DNA of 13,662 nt from NCBI GenBank assembly GCA_003158495.1, contig PMJT01000210.1:7238-20899 (forward strand), in the 5' to 3' direction. The notes below the pieces were generated by a model, which saw only the letters and a program-made list of their open reading frames with translations, was not told the DNA's origin and ran no database searches. This DNA comes from Chloroflexota bacterium. GTDB lineage: Bacteria; Chloroflexota; Limnocylindria; Limnocylindrales; CSP1-4. The first letter of the stretch is position 1. Each line of letters starts with the position of its first letter. This document shows, one piece after another, positions 1 through 7,480 of this stretch. The position numbers and the translations under genes are program-made.

Positions 1-594
1 ATCGCCCAGCTCATCACTAACGCAATCCAGATCGTCATCTTCAACGACACGTATGCGTTCATCGGGAATGGCTACATTCTCCTGCCCTTCTCCTTGTACG
101 TCGCCGTCGCCCTGTTCGTTGTCGCATGGCTTCTGACCCGAAGGACATCTATCGGCTTGTTCGTGGAGTCAGTCGGCATCAACTTCCAATCGAGCTTCTA
201 CAGCGGTATCAATGAGAAGCGGATCAAGCTATTCGCCTACTCGTTCTGCGGTTTCTGTGCCGGCATCGCTGGTCTGGTCGTCACATCAAACATACGGACG
301 TCTGACGCAAACTCGATCGGCATGTATACGGAACTTGATGCCATCCTCGCTGTTGTCATCGGTGGGACCCTCTTGGGGACCGGCGGCCGCTTCTCGCTCA
401 TGGGCAGCGCCATCGGGGCACTGGTTTTGCAGACGACGATCACATCGATGCTGTCGTTCGGCGTTCCCGCGAGCGCGATCATTGCGGTCAAGGCGATGGT
501 GGTGATTGCGGTGGTACTCCTCTACGCCGAGCAGGTGAAGACCTTCGTTCGCAAGCTAGGCAACTTGTCGTTGCGCAGGGAGACAGCACAGTGA
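1..594 (+). CDS. ytfT: ABC sugar transporter permease, YtfT-like (5' end outside window)
   Basis: This is the C-terminal 197 residues of an inner-membrane permease of a ribose/galactofuranose-type (CUT2) sugar importer. The frame is open from base 1, so the gene starts upstream; a TTG at 94 is internal. From memory of E. coli YtfT (about 340 residues), roughly 150 N-terminal residues are missing. Recognisable stretches are AQLIT at the very start, WLLTRRTSIGLFVESVGIN, the segment around SDANSIG, and ELDAILAVVIGG near residues 111-122, which matches YtfT closely and includes the CUT2 permease signature region. About five hydrophobic segments remain. The stop overlaps the next gene by 4 bp (GTGA), so the two permeases are probably translationally coupled and form a heterodimer. 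YtfT itself imports galactofuranose. Lying beside araADB, this copy more probably serves arabinose or arabinofuranose, which is inference. The ATPase and binding protein are not seen. Confidence 0.9.
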   Translation: MAQLITNAIQIVIFNDTYAFIGNGYILLPFSLYVAVALFVVAWLLTRRTSIGLFVESVGINFQSSFYSGINEKRIKLFAYSFCGFCAGIAGLVVTSNIRTSDANSIGMYTELDAILAVVIGGTLLGTGGRFSLMGSAIGALVLQTTITSMLSFGVPASAIIAVKAMVVIAVVLLYAEQVKTFVRKLGNLSLRRETAQ

Positions 595-2186
595 ACACGG
601 CGTTGCCCGCAACTCTCGATCGCAACAGGAAATTCTTGCCGCTCGCTGCGACGATCGGTCTCTTTGTGCTGGTCTACTTCTGGGGCTTTCTGTCCTACCC
701 GGCGATGCGGGACGGCCAGGCCTTCTTCAACCTATTCGACGCCGCTCCATTCCTGATCGTCACCGTAGTCGGTGAGTCCTTTGTGATCATCTCCGGGGGC
801 ATCGACCTGTCGGTCAGCGGCATCCTCGCGTTGACAAGCGTGGTCGCGGCTTCACTACTCCAGGTGGGCTGGAACGCTTGGACGATCTTCCCGGTGGTCC
901 TGCTGATGGGAATGCTGTTCGGATTGGTGATGGGTTTGTTCATCACTTACCTGAAAGTGCAGCCATTCATCGCAACGCTCGCAGGCATGTGGCTCGCCCG
1001 CGGGTTGTCCTACGTGGTCAGCGACGCCGAAGTCCGAATTCATGACGCAACCTACACCACGCTGGGCCAGACGCATATCCTGATCCCGGGGCTGGCCGAC
1101 CCTTCCACCAAGCGCGGCGACTACATCACTTACCTCGTAGTCGTGGCCATGGTTGTGCTCGCAATCGGGCTCTTCCTCGCGCACTTCACTCGGTTCGGCC
1201 GCACCGTCTACGCGATGGGCGGCGGGAACGGCGCCAACGAGCAGTCGTCCAGGTTGATGGGCCTCCCCGTGAACCGAACCAAGGTCCTCGTCTACGTCTT
1301 CAGCGGCTTCTGCTCTGCCCTTGCCGGGATCTTGTACAGCATCTACGTCACTTCGGGACGCGGTAACGCCGGGACCGGATTCGAGTTGACGGCTATCGCG
1401 GCCGTCGTCATCGGTGGAATTGCGCTCACCGGCGGAGAGGGTTACCTCATAGGCGCCCTCGTAGGTGTCCTGATCACCTCGCTGATCCAGAGCATCATCC
1501 AGTACAACGGAGAGCTCAGCAGCTACTGGGTGTACATCGTCATTGGGGCGCTGATGCTCGTATTCATCGCTGTCCAGGGCATCGTCGCCTCGTGGAACGC
1601 GGCGGCCATCGGCCGGGCTCGATTTGGCGGTGTTGTAAGACAGAAGCCGCATGTGGTCTGGTATCGCCGCAAGGCATTCCGCAACCTGGCCCTTGCAGTA
1701 GGGTTGGTCTTCATCGGGGCCGTGAGCGTCACCGTGGTATTCCCGTTCGTGTTCCCCAAGGCAACATCGGTCACCTGCACGCTCAAGGACATGAGGCCAA
1801 CAGAGCATCAGGCTCTCGTGGACGCCAGCGCAGTGATCGTGTACGAGCGGAACGGCGGGACTGCCTGCGTGGATGAGCTCTACGCCGTCTATGCCGACGG
1901 CCACATCACAGCAGACTTCGGCGACAACAATGTGAAGAAGTCGCAAGTCACGCCGCCCAAGATCTCGACGCTGCTCAAGCAGATAAGCGACCTCGGATTC
2001 TTCACGCCTGACTTCTACACCACCAATCACACACCCTGCGGGGCCTGTTATCACTATTCAACGACGGTGATCTACCAGGGCCAGACCAAGACGGTCGACG
2101 CCGTCGACGGAGGTACAGACGCGCCCGCCAACTATTGGATCATGACCGGGTATCTGAGCCCGATCTTGAACGGCGGGAGCCAGTGA
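591..2186 (+). CDS. yjfF: ABC sugar transporter permease, YjfF-like, with fused C-terminal extracytoplasmic domain
   Basis: This is the partner permease of the upstream YtfT-like protein. The GTG start at 591 overlaps the previous stop. Residues 1 to about 335 match the whole of a YjfF-type CUT2 permease (E. coli YjfF is about 330 residues): GGIDLSVSG at 69-77, LKVQPFIATLAGMWLARGLSY at 121-141, FLAHFTRFGRTVYAMGG at 195-211, and ELTAIAAVVIGGIALTGG at 265-282. The protein then continues for about 195 residues. A basic linker (340-362) leads into an extra hydrophobic helix (about 363-388) and a soluble, probably external domain (390-531). That domain has Cys396, Cys426 and a CxxC pair at 483/486, plus a YERNGG...ELYAVYADGHIT pattern around 418-440. 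The reading frame is continuous, with no sign of a frameshift. The extension is not part of the family as I know it; its function is unknown. It could sense or bind a ligand, or dock the lipoprotein encoded next. Confidence 0.9.
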   Translation: MNTALPATLDRNRKFLPLAATIGLFVLVYFWGFLSYPAMRDGQAFFNLFDAAPFLIVTVVGESFVIISGGIDLSVSGILALTSVVAASLLQVGWNAWTIFPVVLLMGMLFGLVMGLFITYLKVQPFIATLAGMWLARGLSYVVSDAEVRIHDATYTTLGQTHILIPGLADPSTKRGDYITYLVVVAMVVLAIGLFLAHFTRFGRTVYAMGGGNGANEQSSRLMGLPVNRTKVLVYVFSGFCSALAGILYSIYVTSGRGNAGTGFELTAIAAVVIGGIALTGGEGYLIGALVGVLITSLIQSIIQYNGELSSYWVYIVIGALMLVFIAVQGIVASWNAAAIGRARFGGVVRQKPHVVWYRRKAFRNLALAVGLVFIGAVSVTVVFPFVFPKATSVTCTLKDMRPTEHQALVDASAVIVYERNGGTACVDELYAVYADGHITADFGDNNVKKSQVTPPKISTLLKQISDLGFFTPDFYTTNHTPCGACYHYSTTVIYQGQTKTVDAVDGGTDAPANYWIMTGYLSPILNGGSQ

Positions 2187-3139
2187 TGAAAGGCGATCAC
2201 AGGATGAGAGTGCCCAGGACACTGGCCGCGGTATTGGTGATGGGGCTGGCCGTCGCCGGTTGCGACTACATCGTCCCGCCCATCGACAACAGCACGCCAA
2301 CTCCAGTTCTCTCCGGTCAAGGCTGGGGGGCAATCGTGACTGGCGTCTCGGAGGCAAACGGCGCGCTCCATGTCGATGTCTCGCTCCGTAACGACACCGG
2401 CGACTGGAGTGCGATGAACGTCGCAACCAGCTCGGCCTCGGTTACCGATGGGTCCGGCAAGACGAGCAGCTGCGCAACGGCATTTGTTGGCACCTCGGTC
2501 TTCGTCAACGACAGCGGCTGGTTTCTGCCGCCCGGATTTGTGATGAAGGGCTACACCGGCGGAACATTTGCGAGCCCGACGACCCAACTGAACTATGTCG
2601 AGTGCGCGGGTGTGGCCAAGGCGGCCGGCCAGAAGCTCGCAATCCAATACACGTACATCACCGGCCCATTCAACTACTACCTTGCGTCGCACAAGACCAG
2701 CGCCACGTTGAATCTCAACCTGGACAAGGTTGTCACCGACACCAGGTACCCCGTTGCCGGAAAGGTCGTCGGCTACGAGCCGGTCAAGTCCGGCACTGCG
2801 ATCGCAGCGATCAACAAGACCACCGTCGAGCTGACCGACGTCAAGCGCACTGACACCGGTTTCGAGTTCGGCTGGAAGTGCACAAACCCCGGCACAGATC
2901 CGGCTTACGTCCACATTGGCAGTCCGCCTGTGATTGGCGCCGACGGAATCATGTACGGCTTCTACCAGAGCCCTCACCTATCCGACGCTCCGATTACGCC
3001 GGCTGCCGGAGGGACCTCCATCTGGACCACGACCGTCGCTGCCCCCAAGGACGTTAGCGGCTTCTACATCCTGCTCCCACTGGAGACGAGGCAGCAGAAG
3101 TACTTCGTCGATCACGTGGTGGACATCACCGACAAGTAG
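2186..3139 (+). CDS. predicted lipoprotein with two beta-rich domains, unknown function
   Basis: The protein has 317 residues. I chose the ATG at 2186 because it sits in a TGATG overlap with the permease stop and has GGGAG at 2175-2179, six bases upstream. An in-frame ATG at 2204 is an alternative and keeps the same signal. The N-terminus is a lipoprotein signal: basic residues, a hydrophobic core, and a lipobox LAVAGC with the lipidated cysteine at residue 26, followed by a Thr/Pro-containing linker. The mature part looks like two beta-sandwich-type halves. The first (about 45-170) contains LHVDVSLRNDTGDW; the second (about 200-317) contains VELTDVKRTDTGFEFGWKCTNPGTDP. This layout resembles DUF4352-like immunoglobulin-type domains, a comparison from memory only. 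It is not recognisable as the CUT2 substrate-binding protein, although it is about that length. Coupling to the permease gene suggests an accessory of the transporter on the outer face of the membrane. Confidence 0.8.
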   Translation: MKGDHRMRVPRTLAAVLVMGLAVAGCDYIVPPIDNSTPTPVLSGQGWGAIVTGVSEANGALHVDVSLRNDTGDWSAMNVATSSASVTDGSGKTSSCATAFVGTSVFVNDSGWFLPPGFVMKGYTGGTFASPTTQLNYVECAGVAKAAGQKLAIQYTYITGPFNYYLASHKTSATLNLNLDKVVTDTRYPVAGKVVGYEPVKSGTAIAAINKTTVELTDVKRTDTGFEFGWKCTNPGTDPAYVHIGSPPVIGADGIMYGFYQSPHLSDAPITPAAGGTSIWTTTVAAPKDVSGFYILLPLETRQQKYFVDHVVDITDK

Positions 3140-3221
3140 TCCCGGTCGGGTCGATCGGGCGGCAGACACAGGTTCGCACCTCGGGACGCGGCAAGAACGC
3201 GCCATGCCTCAGGAGATAGCT

Positions 3222-3226
3222 GGGAG
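3222..3226 (+). promoter_or_regulatory. ribosome binding site of araA
   Basis: GGGAG lies eight bases before a TTG at 3235. An in-frame TAG at 3217-3219 rules out a longer ORF apart from a CTG at 3220, so this site fixes the TTG start. The rest of the 95-bp gap after the lipoprotein gene shows no convincing terminator or promoter. Confidence 0.6.
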
Positions 3227-3234
3227 TAGCCAAG

Positions 3235-4743
3235 TTGAAGGCGCTGGGAGAATTCGAGGTCTGGTTCGTGACAGGCAGCCAGGACCTCTACGGGGAGGAG
3301 ACGCTTCACCAGGTAGCGGAGAACTCTGGAAAGATCGCGGCGGCGCTCGACGCTGCCGGGTCCATCCCGGTTCAGGTCGTCTGGAAGCCCGTCGTCAAGA
3401 ACGCTGAGGCGATTCTGGCGACGTGCATCGAGGCTGGCGCCACGGACAAGTGCGTCGGCGTCATCGCCTGGATGCATACCTTCTCGCCGGCCAAGATGTG
3501 GATCGCCGGGCTCCAAGCCCTCAGCAAGCCACTCCTCCATCTCCACACCCAGTTCAATCGCGATCTCCCGTGGGCCGAGATCGACATGGACTTCATGAAC
3601 CTCAACCAGGCCGCGCACGGTGACCGCGAGTTTGCCCATATTGAGGCCAGGCTGGGGCTGCGCCGCAAAGTCGTCTCCGGCTACTGGCAGGACGCCGCGG
3701 TCCAGGATCGGATCGGGTCGTGGTCCCGCGCGGCCTGCGGACTGCATGAAGCGCGGCACCTGAAGCTGGCCCGCTTCGGCGACAACATGCGCAACGTTGC
3801 CGTCACGGACGGCGACAAGGTTTCGGCACAGATGCAGTTCGGGGTCACGGTCAACGGCTTCAGCATCGGCGACCTCAGCGACGCCGTCCGGGCCGTGGCC
3901 GCGGCGAAGGTAGACGAGCTCGTGGCCGAATACGAGGCCGCCTACGACATCGTGCCCTCTCTGCGCGCCGGCGGCGCCAACCGCGAAGCCCTCCGCGAGG
4001 CGGCCCGGATCGAGGTCGCTCTGCGCGAGTTCATGATCGAAGGCGGCTTCGGCGCCATCACGGACACGTTCGAGAATCTCGACGGGCTCAAGCAGCTGCC
4101 GGGTATCGCCGCCCAGCGACTGATGGCCGACGGCTTTGGCTTCGGCGCCGAAGGCGACTGGAAGACCGCGGTCATGGTCAGGGTCGTCAAAGTCATGGCC
4201 CGCGGCCTTTCGGGCGGAACGTCGTTCATGGAGGACTACACCTACGACCTCGACCCGGCCGGGCCGAAGGTGCTGGGTGCCCACATGCTCGAAGTCTGTC
4301 CCTCGATCTCGGACGACCGCGTCTCTTGCGAGATCCATCCGCTCTCGATTGGTGGCCGAAGCGATCCGGTCCGGCTCGTGTTCGACGCTGGCACCGGCCC
4401 AGCGATCGTCGTTGCGCTGATGGACATGGGAGACCGTTTCCGGATCCTCGCCGACGAGATCGATCTCGTGAAGCCCGATGCGCCGATGGTCAAGCTGCCG
4501 GTCGGGCGTGCGGTGTGGAAGCCGCGACCCGATTTCGCCACGGCGACGGAGAGTTGGCTGATGGCGGGCGGGTCGCACCACACCGTCCTGAGCCGTGCCG
4601 TCGGCGCCGAGGCGATCGCCGATTTTGCCGAAATGGCCGGTTGCGAATTCCTCCTGATCGGTGCCGGCACTACGGCCGGCGGCTTCAAGAAGGAACTGCA
4701 CTGGAACGAGGCTTACTACCATCTGGCTCGTGGTCTGCGATAG
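3235..4743 (+). CDS. araA: L-arabinose isomerase
   Basis: It converts L-arabinose to L-ribulose in the cytoplasm, the first step of the pathway, with a Mn2+-type metal. The 502 residues match the usual length (E. coli AraA has 500) and align from end to end. Landmarks are EVWFVTGSQDLYG at 8-20, HTFSPAKMWI at 81-90, PLLHLHTQFN at 99-108, DMDFMNLNQAAHG at 117-129, RFGDNMRNVAVTDGDKV at 180-196 and GGTSFMEDYTY at 327-337. The metal and catalytic residues known from E. coli AraA (Glu306, Glu333, His350, His450) are all present here as Glu306, Glu333, His350 and His449. The C-terminus ends in the expected LHWNEAYY. It begins with TTG. It is followed at 48 bp by araD, so one operon is likely. Function is secure; the natural substrate could include D-galactose, as in some family members. 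Confidence 0.97.
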   Translation: MKALGEFEVWFVTGSQDLYGEETLHQVAENSGKIAAALDAAGSIPVQVVWKPVVKNAEAILATCIEAGATDKCVGVIAWMHTFSPAKMWIAGLQALSKPLLHLHTQFNRDLPWAEIDMDFMNLNQAAHGDREFAHIEARLGLRRKVVSGYWQDAAVQDRIGSWSRAACGLHEARHLKLARFGDNMRNVAVTDGDKVSAQMQFGVTVNGFSIGDLSDAVRAVAAAKVDELVAEYEAAYDIVPSLRAGGANREALREAARIEVALREFMIEGGFGAITDTFENLDGLKQLPGIAAQRLMADGFGFGAEGDWKTAVMVRVVKVMARGLSGGTSFMEDYTYDLDPAGPKVLGAHMLEVCPSISDDRVSCEIHPLSIGGRSDPVRLVFDAGTGPAIVVALMDMGDRFRILADEIDLVKPDAPMVKLPVGRAVWKPRPDFATATESWLMAGGSHHTVLSRAVGAEAIADFAEMAGCEFLLIGAGTTAGGFKKELHWNEAYYHLARGLR

Positions 4744-4777
4744 CCGGAACGGCCTGCCCTGCGTAGCTACGGCCGAC

Positions 4778-4783
4778 AGGAGG
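4778..4783 (+). promoter_or_regulatory. ribosome binding site of araD
   Basis: A perfect AGGAGG lies eight bases before TTG at 4792 and eleven before GTG at 4795. The spacing favours TTG as the initiation codon, though GTG remains possible and changes the protein by one residue. Confidence 0.75.
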
Positions 4784-4791
4784 AACTCGAC

Positions 4792-5505
4792 TTGGTGCTG
4801 ACGCTTCCCGGTTTGAGAGAAGAGGTCTTGCGAGCCAACCTGGCCCTGGTCAGGGACGGTCTCGTCACGCTCTCATTCGGGAATGCGAGCGGCGTTGATC
4901 GCGCCGCGGGCGTCTTCGTCATCAAGCCCAGCGGTGTGCCGTACGCGGAGCTGCTGCCGGAACACCTCGTAGTCGTATCACTGCAAGACGGCCGCGTAGT
5001 CGAGGGAGAGCTGCGGCCGTCGTCGGACACGCCGACCCACATGCGGCTCTACCAGCGTTTCACTGAGATCGGCGGCATCGTCCATACCCACTCGACCGCA
5101 GCCGCCTCATGGGCCCAGGCCGGCCGATCGATACCGCCGTTCGGCACCACCCATGCCGACCACTTCTTCGGCCCAGTGCCGGTAACCCGGCAGATGACCC
5201 AGGCGGAAGTCGAGGGCGAGTACGAGGCCGAGACGGGCAACGTGATCGTCGAGACGCTCGAGCGACTCGGCCTTGGGGCGCTCGAGATGCCCGCCGTACT
5301 CGTGGCTTCGCACGGGCCTTTCACATGGGGCCGCGATGCCACAAGGGCCGCCGAGAACGCCACGGCGCTGGAGGCGGTAGCGGCAATGGCGGCTGGGACG
5401 CTGGCGCTGTACCCGGATGCGCCCCCGATGGCGGACTACCTTCTGCGGCGTCACTTCCTTCGTAAGCACGGCGCCACCGCCTACTACGGGCAGGAACCCC
5501 GATGA
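4792..5505 (+). CDS. araD: L-ribulose-5-phosphate 4-epimerase
   Basis: It epimerises L-ribulose 5-phosphate to D-xylulose 5-phosphate through a retro-aldol/aldol mechanism with a divalent metal, joining arabinose breakdown to the pentose phosphate pathway. It has 237 residues (E. coli AraD has 231) and aligns along its whole length with an offset of +3. The metal histidines (E. coli 95, 97, 171) are His98, His100 and His174. Asp76, Asp120 and Tyr229 correspond to Asp79, Asp123 and Tyr232. Clear motifs are VTLSFGNASGVDR at 25-37, FVIKPSGV at 42-49, PSSDTPTH at 76-83, GGIVHTHS at 94-101, TTHADHF at 119-125 and a terminal RKHGATAYYGQ. These distinguish it from fuculose-phosphate aldolase relatives, which lack the PSSDTPTH and HADxF set in this form. 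It lies between araA and araB. Confidence 0.96.
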   Translation: MVLTLPGLREEVLRANLALVRDGLVTLSFGNASGVDRAAGVFVIKPSGVPYAELLPEHLVVVSLQDGRVVEGELRPSSDTPTHMRLYQRFTEIGGIVHTHSTAAASWAQAGRSIPPFGTTHADHFFGPVPVTRQMTQAEVEGEYEAETGNVIVETLERLGLGALEMPAVLVASHGPFTWGRDATRAAENATALEAVAAMAAGTLALYPDAPPMADYLLRRHFLRKHGATAYYGQEPR

Positions 5506-5553
5506 CCGCCCCATATGTGCTCCGCCCCTCGGCCGGGCGGATCGAATCCCCCT

Positions 5554-5560
5554 GGAGGAG
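5554..5560 (+). promoter_or_regulatory. ribosome binding site of araB
   Basis: GGAGGAG stands immediately before GTG at 5563. Taking GGAGG as the pairing core leaves four bases, which is short but workable. No comparable site precedes the ATG at 5515, so the site moves the start to 5563. Confidence 0.6.
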
Positions 5561-5562
5561 AC

Positions 5563-7260
5563 GTGGCTGAGCCTCGCTACACGATCGGTGTCGACTTTGG
5601 GACGGAGTCAGCGCGGGCATTGCTGGTCGACGTGGCCGACGGGCGCGAGCTCGGCGTCGAGGTCCACAAGTACCGCAACGGCGTCATCGACGAGCGGCTG
5701 CCGGCCCCCGACGGGGACGTGGTCCTGGGCCCGGACTGGGCGCTCCAGGACCCGAACGACTACATCGAGGCTTTCAAGCGGGCCGTGCCGGCGGTCGTTG
5801 CCCGGGCCGGCGTAGACCCCGCCGCGGTCATCGGCGTTGCCGTCGACTTCACAGCGTGCACGATGCTGCCGACGAAGGCCGATGGCACTCCGCTGTGCTT
5901 CCTCGAGGAGTTCAGGCACCGGCCGCACGCGTGGGTGAAGCTCTGGAAGCACCACGCCGCCCAGCCCGAGGCGGACGACGTCAACCGCGTCGCGGCCGAG
6001 ATGGGGGAGACCTGGCTGGCCCGGTACGGAGGCAAGATCTCGTCTGAGTGGTTCTTTCCGAAGGCGCTCCAGATCCTGCGCGAGGCGCCGGAGATCTATC
6101 GCGCCGCGGACCGCCTGATCGAGGCCGCCGACTGGGTCGTCTGGCAGCTCACCGACATCGAGACGCGCAACAACTGCACGGCCGGCTACAAAGCGATCTG
6201 GTGCGCCGAAGACGGCTTCCCGCGCCGCGAGTTCTTCGCTGCGCTCGATCCCGAGTTTGCCGACGTCGTCGATGCGAAGATGTCGCGCTCGATCGACCGG
6301 CTGGGCGAATGCGCCGGGCGCCTCAGCGCGCGGGCGGCCGAGTGGACGGGCCTGCCGGCCGGGATCGCGGTCGCTGTCGCAAACGTCGACGCGCACGTCT
6401 CGGCGCCTGCGGCGACCGTCACCGAGACGGGCACGCTCGTCGCGATCATGGGCACGAGCACGTGCCACATCGTCCTGGCTGATGACGCGCCGGTCATCCC
6501 GGGCGCCTGCGGCGTAGTCGCCGACGGCGTCGTACCTGGTCTCTTCGGCTACGAGGCGGGCCAGTCGGCCGTGGGCGACATCTTCGCCTGGTTCGTTGAA
6601 ACCTGCGTGCCGCCCGTATATCACGACCGAGCGCGGGAGCGCGGCGTCGGAGTCCACGAGATCCTGGAGGAAGACGCCGCCCTCCTACGACCCGGCCAGT
6701 CCGGTCTCCTCGCCCTTGACTGGTGGAACGGCAATCGCTCCATCCTGGTCGACGCCGATCTGTCCGGCGTCCTCGTGGGCATGACCCTGGCCACTACCGC
6801 GCCCGAGATATACCGGGCCCTGATCGAGGCAACCGCCTTCGGGACGCGCGTCATCATCGACGCCTTCGAACGGGGCGGCGTGCGAATCGACCGCGTCGTG
6901 GCCTGCGGTGGGTTGCCGGAACGAAACCGGCTTCTGATGCAGATCTACGCGGACGTCACCGGCAGAGCCTTCCGGGTCGCGGCTTCGGCCCAGACTCCGG
7001 CACTCGGGTCGGCCATGTTCGCTGCCCTCGCAGCTGGCCCCGAGGCAGGCGGCTATGCCTCGATTAAAGACGCGGCGGCGCACATGGCGCACCTCCGCGA
7101 CGTGACGTACGAGCCGATTCCGGCTCACCGAGACGTCTATGACGAGCTCTACCGCGAATACGTCCGTCTGCACGATCTTCTCGGACGTGACGGCGACTCG
7201 GTGGTCAAGAGGCTCAAGCGCCTCCGCCTCGAGGCCGCCGCTTCGGTCGCACAGTCCTAG
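5563..7260 (+). CDS. araB: L-ribulokinase
   Basis: It phosphorylates L-ribulose to L-ribulose 5-phosphate with ATP and belongs to the FGGY carbohydrate kinases. From the GTG at 5563 it has 565 residues, like B. subtilis AraB, and begins VAEPRYTIGVDFGT. A longer ORF from ATG 5515 would add 16 Pro/Gly-rich residues with no family counterpart. Landmarks are the first phosphate-binding motif DFGTESAR near 11-18, DFTACTMLP at 95-103, VKLWKHHAAQ at 125-134, RYGGKISSEWFFPK near 154-167, NCTAGYKAIW near 204-213, NVDAHVSAPA with the presumed catalytic Asp276, MGTSTCH at 296-302, and LALDWWNGNRS. DFTACT and DWWNGNRS are typical of the bacillar-type ribulokinase rather than xylulokinase. It is the last gene of the arabinose run and is followed at once by a strong inverted repeat. 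Confidence 0.97.
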   Translation: MAEPRYTIGVDFGTESARALLVDVADGRELGVEVHKYRNGVIDERLPAPDGDVVLGPDWALQDPNDYIEAFKRAVPAVVARAGVDPAAVIGVAVDFTACTMLPTKADGTPLCFLEEFRHRPHAWVKLWKHHAAQPEADDVNRVAAEMGETWLARYGGKISSEWFFPKALQILREAPEIYRAADRLIEAADWVVWQLTDIETRNNCTAGYKAIWCAEDGFPRREFFAALDPEFADVVDAKMSRSIDRLGECAGRLSARAAEWTGLPAGIAVAVANVDAHVSAPAATVTETGTLVAIMGTSTCHIVLADDAPVIPGACGVVADGVVPGLFGYEAGQSAVGDIFAWFVETCVPPVYHDRARERGVGVHEILEEDAALLRPGQSGLLALDWWNGNRSILVDADLSGVLVGMTLATTAPEIYRALIEATAFGTRVIIDAFERGGVRIDRVVACGGLPERNRLLMQIYADVTGRAFRVAASAQTPALGSAMFAALAAGPEAGGYASIKDAAAHMAHLRDVTYEPIPAHRDVYDELYREYVRLHDLLGRDGDSVVKRLKRLRLEAAASVAQS

Positions 7261-7262
7261 TT

Positions 7263-7296
7263 GGACCGGCGCGCCACCTGGGAGGCGCGCCGGTCC
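7263..7296 (+). terminator. hairpin after araB
   Basis: A perfect 13-bp inverted repeat (GGACCGGCGCGCC at 7263-7275 and its complement at 7284-7296) encloses an 8-base loop. It begins two bases after the araB stop, so it probably ends the arabinose operon. No T-run follows, so it is either a non-canonical terminator or a stem that protects the 3' end of the mRNA. A smaller palindrome (CTTCC/GGAAG, 7299-7313) follows it. Confidence 0.7.
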
Positions 7297-7480
7297 GGCT
7301 TCCCGGCCGGAAGAAGCGACAAATCGAAGCAGGGAGTTCGGCTGAATCTGGGCGCGGCGCGCGTGCCCGGGGCCTGAACGTTCCGTAACTATTCAGCAAC
7401 TTAGGGGATGAAGGGCCGTCGGCCCCTTGCTACCATGGCCCGGACTTGCTTTGTCCCGGGGGAGCTACGGCGAGGGTTTT

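Noticed and set aside
855..2054. 399-residue open frame on the minus strand opposite the second permease
   Set aside because: It is opposite a clear permease, is rich in Asp, Glu, His and Arg, and has no recognisable domain. High-GC coding DNA commonly leaves such antisense frames open.
2135..2185. Earlier start for the lipoprotein gene
   Set aside because: It would put 17 charged residues before the signal peptide and sit inside the permease gene; the ATG at 2186 has a good ribosome site and gives a normal lipoprotein signal.
3112..4722. 536-residue open frame on the minus strand opposite araA
   Set aside because: It shadows araA almost exactly and has low-complexity Arg/Gly/Asp-rich composition; AraA on the + strand is certain.
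5608..6657. 349-residue minus-strand frame opposite araB
   Set aside because: This is the same shadow effect opposite a certain gene; no motif and no ribosome binding site pattern supports it.
7376..7383. GAACGTTC palindrome upstream of the kinase gene as an operator
   Set aside because: It is only eight bases and occurs once; chance is a sufficient explanation.
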